Origin: Intrasporangiaceae bacterium | GTDB taxonomy: Bacteria > Actinomycetota > Actinomycetes > Actinomycetales > Dermatophilaceae | Direction of reading: 5' to 3' | Assembly: GCA_012518475.1 (NCBI GenBank) | Contig: JAAYSB010000304.1 | Coordinates: 1 to 18,390, forward strand | DNA length: 18,390 nt | Shown: positions 13,532-18,390 of the stretch, in pieces | How the letters are laid out: every line of letters starts with the position of its first letter | How positions within the stretch are numbered: position 1 is the first letter of the stretch | Program-made: the position numbers and the translations under genes | Notes under the pieces: model-generated | Seen by the model: only the letters and a program-made list of their open reading frames with translations | Database searches by the model: none | What the model was told of the DNA's origin: nothing

Positions 13532-16141
13532 ATGGCCATACTCCTGCACCGAATCGGACGCTGGTGCGCCACCCGCCCCTGGCCCGTCATCGCCGCCTGG
13601 GCGGTGCTCTTCGCCCTGACCATCGCAGGCATGGCCGCGTTCGCCAAGCCGCTCACGAACGAGTTCTCCATCCCCGGGAGCCGGTTCGAGGAGGTCCTCA
13701 CGACGCTCAAGACGGAGGTCCCCGAGGCGGCCGGCATCGGCGGGACGGCCGTGTTCCGCAGCAGCGGCGCGGAGTTCACCGATGCCGAGCGCAGCGCCAT
13801 CGTGGCTGCCGTCGAGGAGTGGAACTCCATCGAGGACGTCACTGCCATCGACCCGTTCGCCACCCAGCAGCAGATCGAGGACAGCGGCGCCCAGCTCGAG
13901 CAGGGACGGACTGACCTCGAGGCCGGCCGCACCGAGCTCGAGGCCGGTGAGCAGGAGCTCGCCAACGGCCGCGCCGAGCTCGAGGCCGGGCAGGGGCAGC
14001 TCGACGGAGCCATCGCCATGGGCCTCATCGAGGGTGCCGACGCGCAGGCCGCCCAGGCCGAGATCGACGAGGGTCGCGCCCAGCTCGAGGCCGGCGAGGC
14101 CGAGCTCGAGGCCGGCCGCACCCAGCTCGAGGACGGTGAGGCAGCCCTGGCCGCGGGGGAGCGGATGGCTGCCCTCTCGGACGGTATGCGCGTGGTCAAC
14201 GAGGCCGACTCGGTCGCGATGACCCAGATCATGGTCGACACCGACGGCTTCATCCCGCCGGAGATGATGACCGCCATCAAGGACGTCGCCGCCGACCTCA
14301 ACACCGAGGGCGTCGAGACCTATCTGTCCAAGGAGCTCACCGACGACATCTCGAGCCTCTTCGGTCCCGCAGAGATCGTCGGCCTCGTCGTCGCCGCGAT
14401 CGTCCTCATCGTCATGCTCGGCACCCTGGTCGCCGCCGGACTGCCGCTCCTCATGGCGCTCGTCGGCGTCGGTGTCGGCCTGAGCGGTGCGATGGCGCTG
14501 TCCTCGTTCATTGAGATGCAGTCGGTCACCCCGGCGCTCGCGCTCATGCTCGGCCTCGCGGTCGGCATCGACTACTCGCTCTTCCTCATCAACCGCCACC
14601 GCCAGCAGCTCCTGCACGGCATGTCGGTCAAGGACTCGATCGCGCTCGCGGTCGGCACCTCCGGCAACGCGGTGACCTTCGCCGGTCTCACCGTGATCAT
14701 CGCGCTCGCCGCGCTGACCATCACCGGCATCCCCTTCCTCGGCGTCATGGGTCTGGTCGCCGCCGCCACCGTGGCGATCGCCGTGCTCGTCGCCCTCACC
14801 CTCACTCCCGCCCTCCTCTCGCTCATCGGTATGCGACTCCTCACCAAGCGCAAGCGTGCGGCTCTCGCAGCCGGTGACCTGCACGAGGCCGAGGAGGAGG
14901 ACCTCCGCGAGTCCGACACCCACCGTGGCTGGGCTGCGTTCGTGTCGCGTCGGCCGTGGCTCGCGATCGCCGCCGTCGTCGCGATCGTCGCCGGCCTCGG
15001 CTATCCCGTCGGTCAGCTCCGTCTCGGGCTGCCGGACGGCAGCTCGGAGGCGCCGGAGAGCAGCGCCTACCTGACGTACGACACCGTCCGCAGCGAGTTC
15101 GGTGCCGGTGCGAGCGGCCCGATCATCGCCGTCGCCGAGCTCGACGAGGCGATCCCGGCGGATGACGAGACGGCGCTGCTCGAGAAGCAGGCCGACATCG
15201 GCGAGGAGTTCGCCAACATCCACGGCACCGAGTACGTCGTGCCGGTCGGGGTCAACGCCGATCGGGACGTGCTCGCCTACCAGATCCAGCCCACCACCGG
15301 CCCGGCCGACCCGGCGACCGACCGACTCGTCGAGCGCTTCACCGTGCTCGGGCCGCGGATCGGTCACACCCATGACGCCGAGATCGGTTTCACCGGCCTG
15401 ACTGTCGCGAACATCGACATCTCGGAGCAGCTCGGTGCGGCGCTGCCTCTCTATCTGCTTGTGGTCGTTGGACTTTCGCTCGTCCTGCTGCTGCTCGTGT
15501 TCCGCTCGGTCGTCATCCCGGTCCTCGCGACCGGTGGCTTCCTGCTGAGTATCATCGCCGCGTTCGGCGCGATCGTCGCCGTCTATCAGCTCGGGCACTT
15601 CTCGACGGTCTTCGGGGTCAACGAGCCGGGTCCGATCATCTCGTTCCTGCCGATCCTCCTCATCGGCATCCTCTTCGGGCTGGCGATGGACTATCAGGTC
15701 TTCCTCGTCTCCTCGATGCGGGAGGAGCACGTCCACGGCAAGGACGCGCGCACGGCTGTGATCACCGGCTTCAACCACAGCGCCCGGGTCGTCACGGCTG
15801 CGGCGATCATCATGATCTCGGTGTTCGGCGGCTTCGTCTGGGCGCATCTGGCCATGGTCCGTCCGATCGGCCTCGGCCTGGCGATCGGTGTCCTCGTCGA
15901 CGCCTTCATCGTACGGATGACACTCACCCCGGCCGTGATGTCACTGCTCGGGGAGAAGGCCTGGTACCTTCCGGCGTGGCTCGACAGGATCCTCCCGAAC
16001 GTCGACGTCGAGGGTTCCAAGCTCGAGCGCGAGCTCGGCGGCGGTCACGGTGCGGCCGATGCCGGCGCGGGCGCGGGTCCGGTCTCCGAGGATGAGCCCG
16101 AGTCCGCGGCTGAGTCCGAGCTGGCGGCGAGTCGACACTGA
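13532..16141 (+). CDS. MMPL/RND-superfamily transporter with a Leu/Gly heptad helical insert
   Basis: An 869-residue MMPL protein, about 150 residues longer than its two neighbours and of a different subtype (YdfJ-like). TM1 is at about 17-37. The first outer domain carries an insert (about residues 114-213) of heptads of the type ELEAGRx: six repeats, a break of about 20 residues, then four or five more, which predicts a helical hairpin. Helix block 1 contains Asp347-Tyr348 (GIDYSLFL) and block 2 Asp720-Tyr721 (AMDYQVFL), so both proton-relay pairs are intact. A cytosolic charged loop (about 447-470) joins the halves, and an acidic Ala/Glu-rich tail of about 45 residues ends the protein. AAGAAGGA lies about ten bases before the ATG. 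It follows tetR by 41 bp and is presumably derepressed with it. The substrate is unknown; lipid or drug export is likely from the family. Confidence 0.93.
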   Translation: MAILLHRIGRWCATRPWPVIAAWAVLFALTIAGMAAFAKPLTNEFSIPGSRFEEVLTTLKTEVPEAAGIGGTAVFRSSGAEFTDAERSAIVAAVEEWNSIEDVTAIDPFATQQQIEDSGAQLEQGRTDLEAGRTELEAGEQELANGRAELEAGQGQLDGAIAMGLIEGADAQAAQAEIDEGRAQLEAGEAELEAGRTQLEDGEAALAAGERMAALSDGMRVVNEADSVAMTQIMVDTDGFIPPEMMTAIKDVAADLNTEGVETYLSKELTDDISSLFGPAEIVGLVVAAIVLIVMLGTLVAAGLPLLMALVGVGVGLSGAMALSSFIEMQSVTPALALMLGLAVGIDYSLFLINRHRQQLLHGMSVKDSIALAVGTSGNAVTFAGLTVIIALAALTITGIPFLGVMGLVAAATVAIAVLVALTLTPALLSLIGMRLLTKRKRAALAAGDLHEAEEEDLRESDTHRGWAAFVSRRPWLAIAAVVAIVAGLGYPVGQLRLGLPDGSSEAPESSAYLTYDTVRSEFGAGASGPIIAVAELDEAIPADDETALLEKQADIGEEFANIHGTEYVVPVGVNADRDVLAYQIQPTTGPADPATDRLVERFTVLGPRIGHTHDAEIGFTGLTVANIDISEQLGAALPLYLLVVVGLSLVLLLLVFRSVVIPVLATGGFLLSIIAAFGAIVAVYQLGHFSTVFGVNEPGPIISFLPILLIGILFGLAMDYQVFLVSSMREEHVHGKDARTAVITGFNHSARVVTAAAIIMISVFGGFVWAHLAMVRPIGLGLAIGVLVDAFIVRMTLTPAVMSLLGEKAWYLPAWLDRILPNVDVEGSKLERELGGGHGAADAGAGAGPVSEDEPESAAESELAASRH

Positions 16142-16162
16142 TCGCGGCGATCCGCTGACCGA

Positions 16163-16219
16163 ACAGGTCTTCCCGCAGGATCAGGCGTCATAACGCCTCA
16201 TCCCTGCGGGAAGACCTGT
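16163..16219. terminator. Nested 17-bp hairpin, probable bidirectional terminator
   Basis: ACAGGTCTTCCCGCAGG (16163-16179) and its exact complement (16203-16219) form a perfect 17-bp stem. Within the 23-nt interval a second perfect stem, AGGCGT/ACGCCT (16183-16188 with 16193-16198), closes a CATA loop. It lies between the convergent stops of the MMPL gene (16141) and the ROK gene (16258), where a two-way terminator is expected. No long U-tract follows on either side, as is common in actinobacteria. The remainder of the 116-bp gap shows nothing else. Confidence 0.82.
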
Positions 16220-16257
16220 CAGTGGTGGGACTGATGAGAGCTCGAAGCCGCGCCGCC

Positions 16258-17451
16258 TCAGCTCACGGCGTCTGCCCCGGTGCGGATCCCGAGCACGTGC
16301 TCGGTGACCATGACGGCTGCCCCGACGATGGCGGCATCCCGACCGGTGCGGGCCGGGAGGATCTGCAGGGCGCCCGTCGCCAGCGGGAGCGAGCGGGTGT
16401 ACACGACCTCCCGGACACCGGCGATAAGGTGCTCGCCCGCTCGCGTGAGCAGTCCGCCGACGACGATCACCGAGGGGTTCAGCAGGCTGACGGCGGTCGC
16501 CAGGGACTCGCCGATCATCCGTCCGGCCTCGCGCAGCTCGTTGCCGGCTGCGAGGTTCCCCGCCTCGACGAGGTTGACGATGTCGACGGTCCGCTCCGCA
16601 CCGATTCCCTGTGACCGCAGGCGCGCTGCAATCGCCGGGCCGCTCGCGACAGCTTCGAGACAGCCGTAGTTTCCGCACCGGCACTGGTTGTCCCCGGCAT
16701 GGCGGGAGGCGACGTGCCCGAGGTCGCCGGCCGAGCCCTTGGCTCCCCGGTGGAGCATCCCGTGGGTGATGATGCCGGCCCCGATCCCGGTGGCAACCTT
16801 GACGAAGATCATGTCCTCGACGCCGGGGTGGACCCGCGCGTGCTCGCCGAGCGCCATGAGGTTGACGTCGTTGTCGACGAGCACCGGGACGGGGAGCTCC
16901 GCAGCCACCCGCGCGGGGATGTCATAGCCGTCCCAGCCGGGCATGATCGGAGGTCGGACCGGCCGACCGGTGGAGTGCTCCACCGGACCCGGCACGCCCA
17001 CGCCGACGCCGACGAGGTCGGCCATCCGGTCGTGCTTGAGCAGCAGCTCTCGGGCCTGCTCGATGACCCAGCCCAGGACAACTTCGGGACCCTCGGCAAT
17101 GTCAATGTCCCCGGAGTGCGTCTCGATGGGCGTGCCCGCGAGGTCGGTGAGTGCCACGGCAGCGTGGGTGGCGCCCAGATCGGCGGCGACGATCACCCGG
17201 GCCGTGGGATCGAAGCGGAACTGGACCGGCGGGCGTCCCCCCGTGGAGACGGCTGCGCCGACCGGTACGAGCAGGCCCGACGCCAGGAGTGCGTCGACCT
17301 TGGCCCCGATGGTCGATCGGCTCATCCCGGTCGCCGACGTCAGCTCGGCGCGGGTGCGCGAGCGCCCGTCGAGCATGACCGCGAGGAGGTCTGCGGCGTC
17401 CCGGACCTGGCCGGCCAGCGGGCCCGCGGAGGGGCGCAGCTCCGTCGTCAT
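16258..17451 (-). CDS. ROK-family transcriptional repressor (sugar-responsive)
   Basis: A 397-residue ROK protein with an N-terminal winged helix-turn-helix (about 18-80; RAELTSATGMSRSTIGAKVDAL at about 34-55), which separates it from plain ROK sugar kinases. The ROK fold follows. It has a phosphate-binding DLGATHAAVAL (91-101), VDNDVN with the catalytic-type Asp195 (192-197), ATGIGAGI (220-227) and the GAKGSAGDLGH segment (236-246), where the usual Glu is Asp. The zinc site is CRCGNYGCLE (257-266), with Cys257, Cys259 and Cys264 plus His246. Proteins of this type (NagC, XylR, Mlc-like) bind DNA until a sugar or sugar phosphate releases them. Kinase motifs are largely kept, but most such regulators are not active kinases. 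It is divergent from a sugar-type ABC importer, with 150 bp between, so it very probably represses that importer. No clear Shine-Dalgarno precedes the ATG at 17451. Confidence 0.92.
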   Translation of the reverse strand: MTTELRPSAGPLAGQVRDAADLLAVMLDGRSRTRAELTSATGMSRSTIGAKVDALLASGLLVPVGAAVSTGGRPPVQFRFDPTARVIVAADLGATHAAVALTDLAGTPIETHSGDIDIAEGPEVVLGWVIEQARELLLKHDRMADLVGVGVGVPGPVEHSTGRPVRPPIMPGWDGYDIPARVAAELPVPVLVDNDVNLMALGEHARVHPGVEDMIFVKVATGIGAGIITHGMLHRGAKGSAGDLGHVASRHAGDNQCRCGNYGCLEAVASGPAIAARLRSQGIGAERTVDIVNLVEAGNLAAGNELREAGRMIGESLATAVSLLNPSVIVVGGLLTRAGEHLIAGVREVVYTRSLPLATGALQILPARTGRDAAIVGAAVMVTEHVLGIRTGADAVS

Positions 17452-17563
17452 GCCGGCAAGTCAAGCACATTCAGTGGCGTCGGCAGCCGGTCGAGAGGCG
17501 TGGCCGAGACCAGATGGATGGTCACGAAATGATCACTTCGGACGATTCTCGGGGCACTTTTGC

Positions 17564-17601
17564 TTGACAGGTGACGGAAGTATTCGGCAGTGTTCCGTGA
17601 C
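17564..17601 (+). promoter_or_regulatory. Possible ROK operator and promoter for the sugar ABC importer
   Basis: GTGACGGAA (17571-17579) and TTCCGTGAC (17593-17601) form an imperfect inverted repeat (8 of 9 positions) centred on 17586, ending directly at the importer ATG. A related GTCACGAAA lies at 17521-17529. TTGACA (17564-17569) is a perfect -35 match, but only a weak -10 (CAGTGT, 17588-17593) follows. A dimeric repressor bound here would cover the start of transcription. The rest of 17452-17601 holds only the short palindrome TGATCA. Confidence 0.42.
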
Positions 17602-18390
17602 ATGCCAGCTCAAGGACGAGCGGGGGACCGCCCCCTGCTGCAGATGACCGGGGTGGTCAAGAAGTTCCCCGGTGTCGTTGCCCTGGGCGGCGTCGACCTC
17701 GACGTCGTCGCGGGCGAGGTGCACTGCCTTCTGGGCCAGAACGGTGCCGGCAAGTCGACGCTCATCAAGGTCCTCGCCGGGGTGCACCAGCCGGACGAGG
17801 GCCGCATCGAGCTGGATGGGACCGAGGTCCACTTCGCGCACCCCCAGGCAGCGATGGACCATGGCATCGCGACCATGTACCAGGAGCTCGATCTCGTCGA
17901 GGGCCTCACGGTCGCCGAGAACATCTTCCTCGGGCACGAGAAGAGCCGCTTCGGCTTCTCCCAGCGCCGAGCGGCCCAGGACGAGACTGCCCGGCTCCTC
18001 GCCCAGCTCGGGCACCCGCGCATCTCACCGAACACCGAGGTCGGACGACTCTCAGCCGCCAACAAGCAGATCGTCAGCATGGCCCGAGCCCTGTCTCGCG
18101 ACGTGCGCCTCATCGTCATGGACGAGCCGTCGGCCGTGCTCGACTCGGGCGAGGTGGACGAGCTGTTCGACGTCGTCCAGCAGCTCACCGCGCGCGGGGT
18201 GGCCGTCATCTATATCTCGCACCGCCTCGAGGAGATCCGCGAGGTGGGGGACCGCGTGACAGTCCTCAAGGACGGCAAGACTGTCGCGACCGGGCTCGAC
18301 GCCAAGGAGACGCCCACCTCCGAGCTCATCCGGCTCATGACCGGGCGGACCATCGAGTACGTCTTCCCGCAACGGCAGGCGCCCGACATC
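17602..18390 (+). CDS. Sugar ABC transporter ATPase, RbsA/XylG/MglA type, first domain (cut by window edge)
   Basis: The frame is open for 263 codons from ATG 17602 to the window end, with no stop. It encodes the first nucleotide-binding domain of a carbohydrate importer ATPase of the CUT2 class, which normally has two fused domains and about 500 residues. Visible motifs are Walker A GQNGAGKST (45-53), Q-loop Gln94 in MYQEL, a signature LSAANKQ (150-156), Walker B LIVMDEP (170-176) with Glu175, D-loop SAVLD, and the H-loop His207 in ISHRLEEI. The variant signature (LSxxxxQ instead of LSGGQ) and the MYQEL and ISHRLEE stretches are typical of RbsA-like proteins. A second in-frame ATG at 17644 is possible; neither start has a good Shine-Dalgarno. 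Permease and periplasmic-type binding-protein genes should follow beyond the edge. The divergent ROK gene is its likely regulator. The sugar is unknown. Confidence 0.92.
   Translation, partial: MPAQGRAGDRPLLQMTGVVKKFPGVVALGGVDLDVVAGEVHCLLGQNGAGKSTLIKVLAGVHQPDEGRIELDGTEVHFAHPQAAMDHGIATMYQELDLVEGLTVAENIFLGHEKSRFGFSQRRAAQDETARLLAQLGHPRISPNTEVGRLSAANKQIVSMARALSRDVRLIVMDEPSAVLDSGEVDELFDVVQQLTARGVAVIYISHRLEEIREVGDRVTVLKDGKTVATGLDAKETPTSELIRLMTGRTIEYVFPQRQAPDI

Noticed and set aside
13298..15847. An 849-codon open frame antisense to the third MMPL gene.
   Set aside because: Its product is an Asp/Glu/Arg/Gly-rich string with no domain. Such long antisense frames arise from strong third-position GC bias; the sense strand encodes a complete MMPL with all motifs.
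17533..18372. Minus-strand frames opposite the ABC ATPase.
   Set aside because: The plus-strand frame from 17602 carries Walker A, signature, Walker B and H-loop motifs in order; the minus frames have none.

Overview
The window is GC-rich with a strong third-position GC bias. It carries the conserved actinobacterial block rodA-pstP-fhaB-fhaA, which places it in the Actinomycetota. Protein style suggests a Micrococcales member, perhaps near Intrasporangiaceae, but that finer placement is only an impression. In many actinobacteria this block lies near the replication origin; no dnaA or origin boxes are visible here. I see no rRNA, tRNA, CRISPR array, insertion sequence or phage gene.

Layout. 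(1) 1-3281, minus strand: an operon read fhaA, fhaB, pstP, rodA (cut by the window edge). It couples Ser/Thr kinase signalling to cell-wall growth. (2) 3430-5141, minus: an NSS-family transporter (MetP-like) followed, with a 4-bp ATGA overlap, by a 42-residue one-helix protein that matches the MetS small subunit of methionine/alanine importers. (3) 5243-5440, minus: a 65-residue conserved-looking basic protein. (4) 5502-11892, minus: two related MMPL (RND superfamily) transporters, then a NarL-type histidine kinase and response regulator; the kinase starts 10 nt after the MMPL stop and overlaps the regulator by 4 bp. (5) 12091-12694, minus: a PaaI-like hotdog thioesterase preceded by what looks like the C-terminal stub of an MmcQ/YjbR-family gene. 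(6) 12807-16141, plus: a TetR regulator and a third, different MMPL transporter with a long helical insert. (7) A 57-nt nested hairpin separates this from (8) 16258-17451, minus, a ROK-family repressor, which is divergent from (9) 17602 to the window end, plus, the first ATPase domain of a ribose/xylose-type ABC importer.

The least ordinary part is regions 4-6: three MMPL exporters, a thioesterase, a TetR repressor and a two-component system within about 10.6 kb, arranged divergently around a short regulatory region. That region holds four TGCA elements in exactly symmetric spacing over the tetR promoter. A related TGCA pair lies upstream of the MMPL tandem. I infer a membrane- or lipid-export module under one TetR plus a two-component system; the substrate cannot be read from sequence. 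Coding density is high. The longest stretch without a confident gene, 9396-9678, holds a possible 36-codon leader ORF and a hairpin.
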